A DNA stretch of 64,000 nt from Lachnospiraceae bacterium (GCA_017521605.1 JAFXCD010000045.1:186001-250000), one strand, 5' to 3'; shown: positions 27,227 to 37,180, counted from the stretch's first letter. Numbers and translations: made by a program. The notes: generated by a model not told the origin, from the sequence alone.

Positions 27227-27874
27227 ATGGATCAAAAGGATATTTCACAAGCAGTCATCGGGCGTTTGCCCCGATATTTCCGTTATTTAGGAGAACTGAA
27301 GGATACCGGTATTGAGAGGATTTCTTCACAGGAACTAAGTGAGCGGATGAAGGTGACAGCATCCCAGATACGACAGGATTTTAACAATTTTGGAGGTTTC
27401 GGCCAACAGGGATATGGATATAATGTCGAATATTTATACAATGAAATAGGCAAAATACTGGGTTTGGATAAAACTCATAGATTTGTGATAATTGGAGCAG
27501 GTAATCTGGGACAAGCATTAGGCGGATATATTAATTTCGAAAGAAGAGGATTTATATTCAGTGGTATTTTTGATGTTAATAAAGATATAATTGGCAAGGA
27601 TGTTCGAGGTATAAAGGTACGTTCGATGGATGAACTTGATGAGTTTATAAAAGCCAATGATATTGATATTGCTGTTTTGACTCTTCCTAAAACAGGTGCA
27701 GTGGAAGTGGCTGAGAGGCTTGCAAGCGATGGAATTAAGGCAATTTGGAATTTTGCTCATGTTGATTTACATCTTACAAATGATATACAGGTAGAAAATG
27801 TACATCTTTCTGACAGTTTGATGAAACTGTCCTACAATTTAAATCGTAATACATCTGAAAATGATGTTTTTTAG
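27227..27874 (+). CDS. rex: Redox-sensing transcriptional repressor Rex
   Basis: Senses the NADH/NAD+ ratio and represses fermentative genes. The N-terminal winged helix (about 1-80) carries ISQAVIGRLPRYFRYL and the family block QIRQDFNNFGGFGQQGYGY. The Rossmann domain starts at VIIGAGNLGQALG near residue 89. The C-terminal domain-swapped helix is NDIQVENVHLSDSLMKLS. At 215 aa it is full length. Two Rex-like operators at its own promoter suggest autoregulation. Confidence 0.95.
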   Translation: MDQKDISQAVIGRLPRYFRYLGELKDTGIERISSQELSERMKVTASQIRQDFNNFGGFGQQGYGYNVEYLYNEIGKILGLDKTHRFVIIGAGNLGQALGGYINFERRGFIFSGIFDVNKDIIGKDVRGIKVRSMDELDEFIKANDIDIAVLTLPKTGAVEVAERLASDGIKAIWNFAHVDLHLTNDIQVENVHLSDSLMKLSYNLNRNTSENDVF

Positions 27875-27884
27875 GAGTGAGTTA

Positions 27885-28523
27885 ATGTCTGGAAAAGATG
27901 AATTATATGAAAAGGCGTTACAAGGAAAAAAAATACCCATTTTGACCCTTGATAATAAATGGTATAAGTTATTTCCCAACCTGAACGATTACCCCAAAAT
28001 ACTGAAGCTTGCCCGAAATTTAAATGATTTATTAAAACGACAGGGTAAACTCAATACAGAGACAAAGGATATTAAGAATATTAAAATGCATTTAATGCAG
28101 GAAATTGTTCCAATGGTCAATGAATTGGAACAGAATTCAGACAAAGCTCTTGAGAAGAAGATAGAAGATCATAAGCGACTTATTGAAGAAAGTAACGAAC
28201 GTTTGGAAGCTTATCAGGATGAACTTATAGAACTTCCCGGTATGATTGAAAAAGCGAATCACGAGTTAATGCTGGCTACAATGGAGTTTTGTTATGAAAA
28301 TATGTCTGAGAATACGGATGAGATTTTAAGGATTGCTGAATGGGTTGCCAATATACGTGAAGAGCTTAAAAATAATCTGGTAATAAAACAGGAAAAAGAG
28401 ATTTATAATCGACAGATGTATTCATATATGCATGATATTTTTGGTGCTGATGTGATTGAAATGTTTGATATGAAATACAATCCTTTGGAACAAGCACCCA
28501 GGAAGACGGATGAAAATATGTGA
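27885..28523 (+). CDS. Coiled-coil protein of unknown function
   Basis: I do not recognise a characterised domain. The 212-aa protein is hydrophilic and mostly helical, with a long charged coiled coil at about residues 75-135 (EQNSDKALEKKIEDHKRLIE). There is no signal peptide or membrane segment. The ATG at 27885 follows AGGAG by seven bases; an ATG at 27861 lies inside the rex end and is less likely. Its start is 10 bp after rex, so it is in the rex transcript, and a terminator follows. Confidence 0.7.
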   Translation: MSGKDELYEKALQGKKIPILTLDNKWYKLFPNLNDYPKILKLARNLNDLLKRQGKLNTETKDIKNIKMHLMQEIVPMVNELEQNSDKALEKKIEDHKRLIEESNERLEAYQDELIELPGMIEKANHELMLATMEFCYENMSENTDEILRIAEWVANIREELKNNLVIKQEKEIYNRQMYSYMHDIFGADVIEMFDMKYNPLEQAPRKTDENM

Positions 28524-28529
28524 AATAAC

Positions 28530-28555
28530 AAAGGACTGTGAAAACGGTCCTTTTT
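28530..28555 (+). terminator. Rho-independent terminator after the coiled-coil gene
   Basis: AAAGGAC (28530-28536) pairs with GTCCTTT (28547-28553), followed by further T residues. It lies between this gene and nnr. Confidence 0.8.
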
Positions 28556-28572
28556 CTTGATTTGGAGGTTCT

Positions 28573-30060
28573 ATGGAATATATAGTCACCGGTGACGAGA
28601 TGAAGGAATATGATAATAATACCACAATGCATCATGGTAAGACAGCTCTTGAACTTATGGAAAATGCAGCTAATGCATTAGTGGCTCAGATAATGCAGCG
28701 GTGTCCGGTAAATAGGGTATTGATTGTATGTGGAATAGGTAATAATGGTGGAGATGGTTTGGCTCTTGCCAGATTACTTCATGATGAAAATATTATTGTT
28801 GATATTTGTATTACCGGGGACATTTCTAAAAGCACAGAAAGTTTTAAAGTACAATTATCACGTATGGAAGGTTTGCAGGTGAGATTTATCACAAAAGAAG
28901 AACTTCTGGATAGTAGTTTAGATACCTATAGTGTTATAGTTGATGCAATATTTGGTGTTGGTTTATCAAGAGAAATTAACGGAGAGTACATTCATATTAT
29001 CGAAAAATGTAATTCATTTCAGGGTTATAAGCTTTCTGTTGATATTCCAAGTGGAATTTGTGCAAATACCGGTAAAGTAATGGGGTGTGCATTTCGTGCT
29101 GATTGTACGATTACCTTTGCATTTGGTAAGTTGGGATTATACCTTTTCCCCGGGGCCGCTTATGCTGGTGAGATTATAGTAACCGATATAGGTATTACAG
29201 AACAGGCATTTGAAGGCAATCCCCCCCATATATTTAGTTATAGCAATAATCCCATAGAATATTTACCAATACGAATACCAGACGGAAATAAGGGAAGCTT
29301 TGGAAAGGTGCTTGTGATTGCAGGATTCGAAACTATGGCAGGAGCGGCTATCCTTTGTAGCAGGTCTGTTTTACAGATGGGTGCAGGTATGGTGAAGGTT
29401 ATTTGTGCTCCTGAGAACAGAGGAATTTTACAGTCAGCTGTACCGGAAGTATTATATGGGGAGATAAGTGGATTAAAGGAAAGTGTTGAATGGGCTGATG
29501 TGGTTATAATTGGTCCCGGTCTTGGTAAAAGTGAAGAGGTTCATATTATTTTGGGTACTGTATTAAAAGAATGTGAATTACCTATGGTTATAGATGCAGA
29601 TGCATTGAATATGATTAGTGATAACAAACCCCTTCAGGAATTGTTGAGAACTTATGGAGGAAGCAAGGTTTTAACACCCCATATAGGTGAATTGTCTCGC
29701 ATGGCTCAAAAATCAATAAAAGATGTGAAAGAAAATCTGTTTAACGTTGCAAAGAATATTGCAAAGGAGTATCATTGTATTGTAGTAGGCAAAGATGCCA
29801 GAACCTTTGTTACGGAAGGTGACTCGCTGTCATATTTGAATATTACAGGTAATAATGGTATGGCTACTGCAGGTTCAGGTGATGTTTTGGCAGGTATGAT
29901 AGGTGCATTAGTGGGGCAGGGGGTAAATGCTTTTAAAGCTGCATGCACCGGTGTATATTTACATGGTCTTGCAGGTGATTATGCACGTGATATATATACG
30001 GAGTATGGTGTTACGGCGTCCCGACTGATTGAAAATATTAGATTGTTTGATAGGATTTAG
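28573..30060 (+). CDS. nnr: Bifunctional NAD(P)H-hydrate epimerase / ADP-dependent dehydratase
   Basis: Repairs hydrated NADH and NADPH. The N-terminal NnrE (YjeF-N) domain has VCGIGNNGGDGLALARLL near residue 52 and VDAIFGVGLSREI. The C-terminal ribokinase-like NnrD domain starts around residue 225 and has VIDADALNMI, LTPHIGELSRM and GNNGMATAGSGDVLAGMIGAL. The length of 495 aa fits the fused enzyme. A GGAGG Shine-Dalgarno precedes the start. The neighbourhood with alr and mazF is common in Firmicutes. Confidence 0.94.
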   Translation: MEYIVTGDEMKEYDNNTTMHHGKTALELMENAANALVAQIMQRCPVNRVLIVCGIGNNGGDGLALARLLHDENIIVDICITGDISKSTESFKVQLSRMEGLQVRFITKEELLDSSLDTYSVIVDAIFGVGLSREINGEYIHIIEKCNSFQGYKLSVDIPSGICANTGKVMGCAFRADCTITFAFGKLGLYLFPGAAYAGEIIVTDIGITEQAFEGNPPHIFSYSNNPIEYLPIRIPDGNKGSFGKVLVIAGFETMAGAAILCSRSVLQMGAGMVKVICAPENRGILQSAVPEVLYGEISGLKESVEWADVVIIGPGLGKSEEVHIILGTVLKECELPMVIDADALNMISDNKPLQELLRTYGGSKVLTPHIGELSRMAQKSIKDVKENLFNVAKNIAKEYHCIVVGKDARTFVTEGDSLSYLNITGNNGMATAGSGDVLAGMIGALVGQGVNAFKAACTGVYLHGLAGDYARDIYTEYGVTASRLIENIRLFDRI

Positions 30061-30083
30061 GAAGATAGGAAGGAGATATTACC

Positions 30084-31253
30084 ATGGATGTTCGTGAATG
30101 GGAATATCAAAGAGGATATGTTGAAGTAAATCTGGATAATATTGTTGAAAATTTGCAAAATATGAAGCAAAATATAGCTTTCGATACGCAAATTATTGCA
30201 GTAATAAAAACGGATGGCTATGGTCATGGAGGAATCCCTATAGCACGCCATATTGAAAATCTGGATTTCCTTTTTGGTTTTGCTGTAGCTACTGCTGAAG
30301 AAGCTTTTGAGCTTCGGGAGGCAGGTATAACAAAACCAATTTTGGTGTTGAGCTATACCTTTCCTTATGCATATGACAGGCTGATTAAGGATAATATACG
30401 AATTACAGTATTTCGTAATGATACGTTACGGGAACTGAATATTGCTTCAGAAAGAGTAGGCAAACCGGCAATGGTACATATTAAGGTTGATACTGGTATG
30501 GGACGTATCGGTATCCAACCGGATGAACAGGGAGAAGCTTTTGTAAAGAATGCATTAGATACAAAGGGTATAAAGATAGAGGGCATTTATACCCATTTTG
30601 CATGTGCTGACGAAAAAGACTTAACTTCTGCCAAAGAACAAATTCGTAAGTTTTGCAATTTTACAAAAAGAGTGGAAGAAAAACTAAAATATAAAATACC
30701 TATTCATCATAGTTCTAATAGTGCCGGTATACTGTCATTACCTGAAGCGAATATGAACATGGTCAGAGCAGGCATTACAATGTATGGTTTGTTACCTTCT
30801 CAAGAAATGGCTGAAACAAAGGTCAGATTAATGCCGGCTTTATCACTACACAGTCATATTGTATATGTAAAAGAGTTGCAAAAAGGTCAGACGGTTAGTT
30901 ACGGAAGTAAATTCGTGGCAAAAAAAATCACTAAAGTTGCAACTGTTCCGTTAGGATACGGAGATGGTTATCCAAGGAGCCTATCATCCAGAGGGTATGT
31001 CTTAATAAGAGGGCAAAAAGCTTCTATATTAGGCAGAATCTGCATGGACCAGTTTATGGTGGATGTAACTGAAATAAATGATGTAAAAGAGGGCGATTTG
31101 GTTACCTTAATAGGTGAAAATGGCAAGGAAACTATTACTGCTAATGAATTGGGAGAATTATCCGGCAGATTTAATTATGAATTAGTATGTGATTTGAATC
31201 AGCGTTTACCAAGAGTTTATATAAAAGATAATAAAGTTCTTTGTGAAAAATAA
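30084..31253 (+). CDS. alr: Alanine racemase
   Basis: Interconverts L- and D-alanine for peptidoglycan. The PLP-binding Lys is in AVIKTDGYGHGG near residue 39. The C-terminal domain carries the catalytic Tyr region SYGSKFVA near 272 and GRICMDQFMVDVT, with GYGDGYPR between. At 389 aa it is full length. It follows nnr by 23 bp with an AAGGAG Shine-Dalgarno, and mazF follows 80 bp later. Confidence 0.95.
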   Translation: MDVREWEYQRGYVEVNLDNIVENLQNMKQNIAFDTQIIAVIKTDGYGHGGIPIARHIENLDFLFGFAVATAEEAFELREAGITKPILVLSYTFPYAYDRLIKDNIRITVFRNDTLRELNIASERVGKPAMVHIKVDTGMGRIGIQPDEQGEAFVKNALDTKGIKIEGIYTHFACADEKDLTSAKEQIRKFCNFTKRVEEKLKYKIPIHHSSNSAGILSLPEANMNMVRAGITMYGLLPSQEMAETKVRLMPALSLHSHIVYVKELQKGQTVSYGSKFVAKKITKVATVPLGYGDGYPRSLSSRGYVLIRGQKASILGRICMDQFMVDVTEINDVKEGDLVTLIGENGKETITANELGELSGRFNYELVCDLNQRLPRVYIKDNKVLCEK

Positions 31254-31276
31254 AATCTTTTGTATTTTAAAGTATA

Positions 31277-31326
31277 CCTTCTGAAAAAGTGGAAATAATA
31301 CCCATAAAAGATTGATTTTCAGAAGG
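31277..31326. promoter_or_regulatory. Inverted repeat covering the mazF Shine-Dalgarno
   Basis: CCTTCTGAAAA (31277-31287) and TTTTCAGAAGG (31316-31326) are perfectly complementary over 11 bp with a 28-nt loop. The right arm contains most of AGAAGGAG, the Shine-Dalgarno of mazF (ATG 31334). In RNA the hairpin would occlude the ribosome site; as DNA it could be an operator. No T run follows, so it is not a terminator. Confidence 0.6.
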
Positions 31327-31333
31327 AGTTATT

Positions 31334-31675
31334 ATGAAACGTGGAGATGTGTTTTATGCCGATTTAAGACCGGTTATCGGATCGGAACAAGGTGGGATTC
31401 GACCGGTTTTGATAATACAGAATGATATAGGAAACAAACATAGTCCTACTGTCATCTGTGCAGCCATTACCTCTAAGATGAATAAAGCGAAGCTACCTAC
31501 ACATATTGAACTGAGTTGCAGAGATTATGATATGGATAAGGATTCCGTAATTTTGCTGGAGCAATTAAGAACGATTGATAAGAAACGTTTAAAAGATAAG
31601 ATTTGCCATTTAGATGGGGAAATTATGAAAAAAGTCAATAAAGCGTTATTAATTAGCCTGGAACTGAATACATAG
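31334..31675 (+). CDS. ndoA: MazF/EndoA-type endoribonuclease toxin, no antitoxin gene visible
   Basis: A sequence-specific mRNA interferase. Close to Bacillus EndoA along its length: [20 protein letters not shown] at the start, [27 protein letters not shown] and [17 protein letters not shown]. In B. subtilis the antitoxin EndoAI is encoded between alr and the toxin; here only 80 bp separate alr and this gene, with no open frame for an antitoxin. An antitoxin could be encoded elsewhere, or control may be through the hairpin over the Shine-Dalgarno. Confidence 0.93.
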   Translation: MKRGDVFYADLRPVIGSEQGGIRPVLIIQNDIGNKHSPTVICAAITSKMNKAKLPTHIELSCRDYDMDKDSVILLEQLRTIDKKRLKDKICHLDGEIMKKVNKALLISLELNT

Positions 31676-31686
31676 TTTTTGGTTTC

Positions 31687-31715
31687 TTGACTAATTTCAC
31701 GAAAAATGCTATTAT
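31687..31715 (+). promoter_or_regulatory. Sigma-A-type promoter of the CBS membrane protein gene
   Basis: TTGACT at 31687-31692 and TATTAT at 31710-31715 are separated by 17 bp. The start codon is 37 bp downstream. Confidence 0.6.
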
Positions 31716-31752
31716 TTTTCGGATAGAAATCTTTTTATAAAGGAGTGATAGA

Positions 31753-33105
31753 ATGGACGATGGTCCTACTGCCAGTATTATTTTAGTTATAATGGTGCTG
31801 ATTAATATGATTTATAATGGTTTCAGCGCTGCAATGAGTCAGTTGAATATTAAAGAAATTGAAGAAAAAGCATTGAAAAAAAAGGATAGAAAATCCGCCA
31901 GATTGCTAAAACTGATTCATACGCCACAGAATTTTATAGACAGTATACAACTGGTTATAACATTGTTGAATATGCTTATTGGTTGGATTTATATGGAACA
32001 TTTTGTGAATTTAACCAAGCGTTTATTACAATTTCTGTTAGAGAAGACATTACAGTTTCAGATGGGAGTTGAAATATTAGCATTCATAGCAACATTTCTG
32101 ACACTGGTAATTGTTCTTTACATATTTTTATTGGTTGGCGTGTCGTTGCCTAAGAAAATAGCTTTGGGAAAACCTAAGGGATGGTCATATTTTTTTGTAG
32201 ATGTCATTTATGTATGTAATCAATTATTACTTCCCTTTACTTCCCTGATTTCTTTAACAACCCATGGTATTGTTAAAGTGTTGGGACTTAATCCGAATAA
32301 TGATGAAGGCGATGTGACTGAAGAAGAAATCATTCATATGGTAAATGAAGGTCACGAACAGGGGCTTATCGAAGCCGGTGAGGCTGAAATGATATCGAAT
32401 ATATTTGAATATCACGATAAGGAAGCACAGGATATTATGACTCATCGAAATCATATTATTGCTTTAGAAAGTACCATGCCATTTTCAGAAGCAGTAGATT
32501 TTGTGTTGGATGGTAAACATAGCAGATATTTGGTTTTTGAAGAGAATATTGATCATATTTTAGGTGTATTACATTTGAAAGATGTACTTCGCTATCAAAG
32601 AGATAAAAAAGTTAAAGATATTCCTGTTGGAAATATTAAAGAGCTGTTAAGAGAGCCGGAATTCATACCTCTCACCAAAAATGTTCATGATTTATTTCAG
32701 GAAATGCAGTCTAGAAAACTACAAATGGTCATTGTCATAGATGAATACGGACAGACAGCAGGTCTGGTTGCCATGGAAGATATATTGGAAGAAATTGTTG
32801 GAAACATCATGGATGAGTACGATGTAGAAGAAGAATACATTGAAGAGAAGGGTGAGGATGAGTATATCATTGAAGGAAAGACACCTCTTGAGGAATTAGA
32901 AGATAAATTCAATATCTCCTTTAATGAAGAGGAATTTGAAACCTTGAATGGTCTGCTAATATCAAAGATGGACAAAATTCCCGATGAAGATGAACAGTTT
33001 GAAGTTATGATTGACGGATACTTATTCAAAATTTTATCCGTTCATAATAATATGATACAAAGTGTATTGGTTACTAAAAAAAGAATTGAAAATGAAGGAG
33101 TTTAA
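31753..33105 (+). CDS. DUF21/CBS/CorC-type membrane protein (UPF0053, CNNM-like)
   Basis: The N-terminal DUF21 domain (about residues 1-185) has three to four transmembrane helices. A CBS pair follows (about 205-330: [38 protein letters not shown]). The C-terminal transporter-associated CorC_HlyC domain is at about 350-440 ([15 protein letters not shown]). The architecture is that of CNNM/CorC-like proteins linked to Mg2+ or other cation transport or resistance; the exact substrate is unknown. The AAAGGAG Shine-Dalgarno is good. yebC starts 2 bp after its stop. Confidence 0.88.
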   Translation: MDDGPTASIILVIMVLINMIYNGFSAAMSQLNIKEIEEKALKKKDRKSARLLKLIHTPQNFIDSIQLVITLLNMLIGWIYMEHFVNLTKRLLQFLLEKTLQFQMGVEILAFIATFLTLVIVLYIFLLVGVSLPKKIALGKPKGWSYFFVDVIYVCNQLLLPFTSLISLTTHGIVKVLGLNPNNDEGDVTEEEIIHMVNEGHEQGLIEAGEAEMISNIFEYHDKEAQDIMTHRNHIIALESTMPFSEAVDFVLDGKHSRYLVFEENIDHILGVLHLKDVLRYQRDKKVKDIPVGNIKELLREPEFIPLTKNVHDLFQEMQSRKLQMVIVIDEYGQTAGLVAMEDILEEIVGNIMDEYDVEEEYIEEKGEDEYIIEGKTPLEELEDKFNISFNEEEFETLNGLLISKMDKIPDEDEQFEVMIDGYLFKILSVHNNMIQSVLVTKKRIENEGV

Positions 33106-33107
33106 TT

Positions 33108-33836
33108 ATGTCAGGACATTCAAAATTTGCGAATATTAAGCATAAGAAGGAGAAAAATGATGCAGCAAAGGGTAAGATATTTACCATTATTGGCCGTGAG
33201 ATTGCTGTGGCTGTAAAAGAAGGTGGTCCCGATCCGTCCAATAACTTTAAGTTAGCCGCAGTTATTGCTAAAGCTAAATCTAATAACATGCCTAATGATA
33301 CTATTGAAAGAGGTATTAAGAAGGCTGCCGGTGATGTTGGTAATGTTAATTATGAATATGTAACCTATGAAGGTTATGGCCCTAATGGTATTGCAATTAT
33401 TGTAGATGCATTAACTGATAACAAGAATCGGACAGCCTCTAATGTTCGCAGTGCTTTTACAAAGGGTAATGGTAGTATTGGTACTATGGGCTGCGTATCT
33501 TTTATGTTTGATAAAAAGGGGCAGATTATCATTGATAAAGAAGAATGTGACATGGATGCTGATGAGTTAATGATGATTGCTCTGGATGCAGGTGCTGATG
33601 ATTTTGCAGAAGAAGAGGATAGTTTTGAAGTTTTAACCGATCCTGATGCTTTTGATGAAGTTCGCAAAACATTGGAGGATAAGGGGATTCCTATGATGAG
33701 TGCTGAGGTTACTATGATTCCTCAGAATTATGTTGAATTAACAGATGAAACTGCCATAAAAAATCTTCAGAAAACCTTAGATTTATTGGAAGATGATGAC
33801 GATGTGCAGGCAGTTTATCATAACTGGGATGAGTAA
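33108..33836 (+). CDS. yebC: YebC/PmpR-family protein (translation or transcription regulator)
   Basis: The start [21 protein letters not shown] is diagnostic for this family. [29 protein letters not shown] and [28 protein letters not shown] complete the first domains. The length of 242 aa is usual. Members have been described as DNA-binding regulators and, more recently, as factors relieving ribosome stalling. It is translationally close to the upstream CBS gene. Confidence 0.93.
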   Translation: MSGHSKFANIKHKKEKNDAAKGKIFTIIGREIAVAVKEGGPDPSNNFKLAAVIAKAKSNNMPNDTIERGIKKAAGDVGNVNYEYVTYEGYGPNGIAIIVDALTDNKNRTASNVRSAFTKGNGSIGTMGCVSFMFDKKGQIIIDKEECDMDADELMMIALDAGADDFAEEEDSFEVLTDPDAFDEVRKTLEDKGIPMMSAEVTMIPQNYVELTDETAIKNLQKTLDLLEDDDDVQAVYHNWDE

Positions 33837-33886
33837 TTGCTTTTGATATAAGGGATTATTGTCTTTTGTAGAAAGGGAAATAAAAC

Positions 33887-34831
33887 ATGGACAAGTTGGC
33901 GATTGTGGTACCCTGCTATAATGAAGAAGAAGTGTTGGAAACTGCTTCTGAAGCTTTGCGTGGAGTTCTGGATGATTTGATACGCAAGGAAAAGATTGCT
34001 GAAGACAGTTTTATTCTTTTTGTCAATGATGGAAGTAAAGATAAAACATGGGAGTTGATTGAAAAAGAACACGCCACATTTCCTACTAAGGTTTGCGGAG
34101 TTAAGCTGGCAGGTAATGTGGGACATCAATCAGCTTTGACGGCAGGACTTCTTACAGCCATGGAAATGAGTGATGTAACTGTTTCCATCGATGCAGACTT
34201 ACAGGATGATATATTGGTTATCGAAGAGATGATTGATAAATTTCATGCAGGAAACGATATTATATATGGTGTACGTAAGGAACGTAAAACAGATACTTTC
34301 TTTAAACGTGTAACAGCTCAAGGGTTCTATAAGCTAATGGCAGTTATGGGTGTAAAGACTGTATATAATCATGCGGATTTTCGATTAATGTCTAAAAGAG
34401 CTATAGAGCATTTTTCTCAATTTAAAGAGACAAATATGTACCTTCGAGGAATGATGCCATTAATCGGATATAATACAGACAGTGTGTATTATGATCGTAA
34501 GGAGCGAGTTGCTGGTGAAAGTAAATATCCTTTAAAGAAAATGCTGGCGTTGGCATTTAATGGTATTTCAAGCTTTAGTATTAAACCAATCAGCATGATT
34601 ATGGGACTGGGCATGATTATTATATTATGTTCTATTTTAGCAGCCATATATGCATTGGTATCGTATTTTACAGGAAATGTAGAGCCAGGCTGGACTTCAT
34701 TAATTTTATCTATATGGTTCCTGGGTGGCTTGCAATTAATGGCAATTGGTATGGTTGGTTTATATATTGGAAAAATTTACATGGAAGTGAAACACAGACC
34801 GAGATATAATATTGAAAAAGTACTAAAGTAA
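33887..34831 (+). CDS. GtrB/DPM1-like GT2 glycosyltransferase with two C-terminal TM helices
   Basis: A GT-A domain with VVPCYNEEEVLETASEAL, VNDGSKDKTWELI, and DADLQDD near residue 105, followed by KRVTAQGFYKLM and two hydrophobic helices at about 230-255 and 270-295. This is the layout of enzymes that load glucose or another sugar on polyprenyl phosphate (GtrB, ArnC, DPM1). The next gene encodes a GT-C-like membrane protein that could use that lipid-linked donor outside the membrane, giving a two-gene glycosylation module (inference). Confidence 0.87.
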   Translation: MDKLAIVVPCYNEEEVLETASEALRGVLDDLIRKEKIAEDSFILFVNDGSKDKTWELIEKEHATFPTKVCGVKLAGNVGHQSALTAGLLTAMEMSDVTVSIDADLQDDILVIEEMIDKFHAGNDIIYGVRKERKTDTFFKRVTAQGFYKLMAVMGVKTVYNHADFRLMSKRAIEHFSQFKETNMYLRGMMPLIGYNTDSVYYDRKERVAGESKYPLKKMLALAFNGISSFSIKPISMIMGLGMIIILCSILAAIYALVSYFTGNVEPGWTSLILSIWFLGGLQLMAIGMVGLYIGKIYMEVKHRPRYNIEKVLK

Positions 34832-34850
34832 TATAGAGGATAGAAAATAT

Positions 34851-36290
34851 ATGAACCTAAAAAAGAATAAGGTTAGTTATTTTGCATGGTTGATATTAAT
34901 ATTTTTTACCGGAGCTACCTGTGCATTTCTTGGCTTGATATTAGCACAAAGCTGTAATATAAACAGCATATTGGTGGCAGGTGGAATTGTAACAATGTTC
35001 TTTGTGGTTGTTTTTGGATTATATTTATTAATTGGTTATTTTTTAGAACATCATGAAGATAAAATTGATTTTCTGCAGGTATTGGAACTTTCGGGGAAGC
35101 TGGAATGGATATTTATAATATCAACTCTGGCACTTGGTATATTGGTAAGAATGCTTATGTTAGAGCATGCCGGTGAAGAAGCAGCGTATTTTGAAGTATG
35201 TAAGATAACGGAAGCTGGCGGAATAGCAATTAAACCTGTGCAGGGTAGTGTGTATATATATTGTTTATTATTACATGCTCTGTTTTATATTATCGGCAAT
35301 AATTGGATAGTAGGGATTTGGTTACAGATTTTTTTGCAAATTATCGGAGCATTTGTGATTTGTCAAGGACTTAAAAAGCTTCTTGATAAAATACCTTCAT
35401 ATTTAGTATTTTGTATTATTTTATTTTCACCCGGAAGTATTAAAAGTGGTATTACTTATAGTCCTCAAATGTTATATTTTTGTGTATTTTCGATTGTTTT
35501 TTATTTTGTGGCAGACTATATAAAAAGGAGTTTGTGTACAGAAGAAAATAAGAAAATCATGTGGGGTTATACAGTTTTAAATGGTGTACTAATTGGCTTG
35601 TGTGTTTATATGGATATATCAGGAGTGTTGTTTTTGTTTCTGTGGGGAATCGTACCCATGATAAAAAGAACGGAATATACAACTATATGGATTAAGCGTA
35701 TGTTAGTAGGAATAGTAGTAACAATATTGTTTCTTGCGCTTATTCTTGGTGTAGATGCACTATTAAGTAATAGCTCTATAGCAAATATACTGGGAGCCTG
35801 GTCCATTTTATATGGTGCTATAGGTTTTGGATTTGATTTATTAGTGAATAGATTAAGCGCAGATTTTATTGTTGTAATAATACTTGCCTGTATAGGATGT
35901 TTTAGCTTTTGGCGCAGGGTGAATACGGAGCGTTTTACCCCTTTTATTTTTATGACTATGGGAATGTGTGTCTTTGTATTTTGCGGAATTACTACTGAAA
36001 ATATGAGTGGAACCTATTTGCTATATATATTATTTACAATACTTGCTGCAGTCAGTGTGACAGAATTATTCTGCATGGATGACAAGATAAAAGTACGTGT
36101 TGAAAAGAGTGAGGAGAAGGAAGAAGTGGAATTTGATGAGATTAAGCAAATAGAATTTATTGAAAATCCATTACCGGTTCCCAAAAAGCATGTACGCAAA
36201 ACAATGGATTATGCTTTTGTACCGGATGAATCACAAATGAAGTATGATATATATGTTTCTGATAATGATGATTATGACTTGAAGGTATGA
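34851..36290 (+). CDS. GT-C-like polytopic membrane glycosyltransferase (GT39-like)
   Basis: A 479-aa membrane protein with about eleven hydrophobic segments and a hydrophilic, acidic C-terminal tail of about 75 residues (from 400). The stretch after the third helix contains GEEAAYFEV near residue 105; an acidic pair in the first large outer loop is a hallmark of GT-C transferases of the PMT/ArnT type. It is placed 19 bp after a GtrB-like gene. The acceptor (wall polymer or protein) is unknown. A terminator follows. Confidence 0.65.
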   Translation: MNLKKNKVSYFAWLILIFFTGATCAFLGLILAQSCNINSILVAGGIVTMFFVVVFGLYLLIGYFLEHHEDKIDFLQVLELSGKLEWIFIISTLALGILVRMLMLEHAGEEAAYFEVCKITEAGGIAIKPVQGSVYIYCLLLHALFYIIGNNWIVGIWLQIFLQIIGAFVICQGLKKLLDKIPSYLVFCIILFSPGSIKSGITYSPQMLYFCVFSIVFYFVADYIKRSLCTEENKKIMWGYTVLNGVLIGLCVYMDISGVLFLFLWGIVPMIKRTEYTTIWIKRMLVGIVVTILFLALILGVDALLSNSSIANILGAWSILYGAIGFGFDLLVNRLSADFIVVIILACIGCFSFWRRVNTERFTPFIFMTMGMCVFVFCGITTENMSGTYLLYILFTILAAVSVTELFCMDDKIKVRVEKSEEKEEVEFDEIKQIEFIENPLPVPKKHVRKTMDYAFVPDESQMKYDIYVSDNDDYDLKV

Positions 36291-36326
36291 TGATTTTTGA
36301 ATAAATTTTTATATTTTGCAAAAGCT

Positions 36327-36357
36327 AAAAGAGAACCTGTAAGGGTTCTCTTTTATT
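36327..36357 (+). terminator. Rho-independent terminator
   Basis: AAAAGAGAACC (36327-36337) and GGTTCTCTTTT (36344-36354) form an 11-bp stem with a short loop. It separates the GT-C-like gene from tepA. Confidence 0.88.
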
Positions 36358-36384
36358 ATATCAAAAAATGAAAGGAATTTGTTT

Positions 36385-37071
36385 ATGAGTAAAGATAATC
36401 ACGAAAATAAAATAGAGTTGGAAAAGCATCAGGATGAAAGAGTAGAGAAATCAGGACAATTAACTTTAAATAATAAAAAATCAGATAAAAGTATCCATCT
36501 ATTATCCATAATAGGTGAAATAGAAGGACATGAAAATTTATCAGGTAATTCTAAAACTACAAAATATGAACATATATTACCGACTTTGGCAGCTATTGAA
36601 GATAGTGATGATATTGGAGGAGTATTGGTGATTTTGAATACAATGGGCGGTGATGTTGAAGCCGGACTTGCTATTGCTGAAATGCTTACATCCTTAAGCA
36701 AACCTACTGTTTCACTGGTATTGGGAGGGAGTCATTCTATAGGAGTACCAATAGCAGTCAGTACAGATTATTCATTTATAGTTCCTACAGGAACCATGGT
36801 GATTCATCCGGTACGTATGAATGGTATGGTAATCGGAGTGCAACAGACATTTGACTATTTTAAGCAGATTCAAAATCGTATTACCGGTTTTGTGTGTTCA
36901 CATTGTAATATAGATATGGATGAATTGGAAGAGTTAATGATGGAAACGGGTATTCTGACCAAGGATGTTGGAACCATTTTAGTAGGAAGGGAAGCAGTTG
37001 ACAGAGGAATAATTAATGAAGTAGGTGGGATTGATATGGCCATTAAAAAGCTTCGAAAATTGATGAAATAA
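36385..37071 (+). CDS. tepA: ClpP-like serine peptidase TepA (SDH_sah family)
   Basis: A ClpP-fold protein with VILNTMGGDVEAGLAIAEML near residue 82, the likely nucleophile in VLGGSHSIGVPIA near 118, and a His in MVIHPVRMNG near 140. In B. subtilis tepA (ymfB) lies just before spoIIIE, the same order as here. Its role there was proposed in translocation of secreted proteins and in spore-protein handling. The ATG at 36385 follows AAAGGA by eight bases; a TTG two codons upstream is less likely. The N-terminal 50 residues are hydrophilic and variable. Confidence 0.88.
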   Translation: MSKDNHENKIELEKHQDERVEKSGQLTLNNKKSDKSIHLLSIIGEIEGHENLSGNSKTTKYEHILPTLAAIEDSDDIGGVLVILNTMGGDVEAGLAIAEMLTSLSKPTVSLVLGGSHSIGVPIAVSTDYSFIVPTGTMVIHPVRMNGMVIGVQQTFDYFKQIQNRITGFVCSHCNIDMDELEELMMETGILTKDVGTILVGREAVDRGIINEVGGIDMAIKKLRKLMK

Positions 37072-37111
37072 TGGATTTCCAAAAATAAAAGAAAGAAAAA
37101 CAGGTTTAATG

Positions 37112-37140
37112 GTGACATTTTACAAAATAAATGCTATACT
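37112..37140 (+). promoter_or_regulatory. Possible promoter of ftsK/spoIIIE
   Basis: GTGACA at 37112-37117 and TATACT at 37135-37140 with a 17-bp spacer, 41 bp before the start codon. Confidence 0.5.
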
Positions 37141-37180
37141 ATTTTGGGTATTATTGTTTTGAGAAAGGGAGTATGATGAA

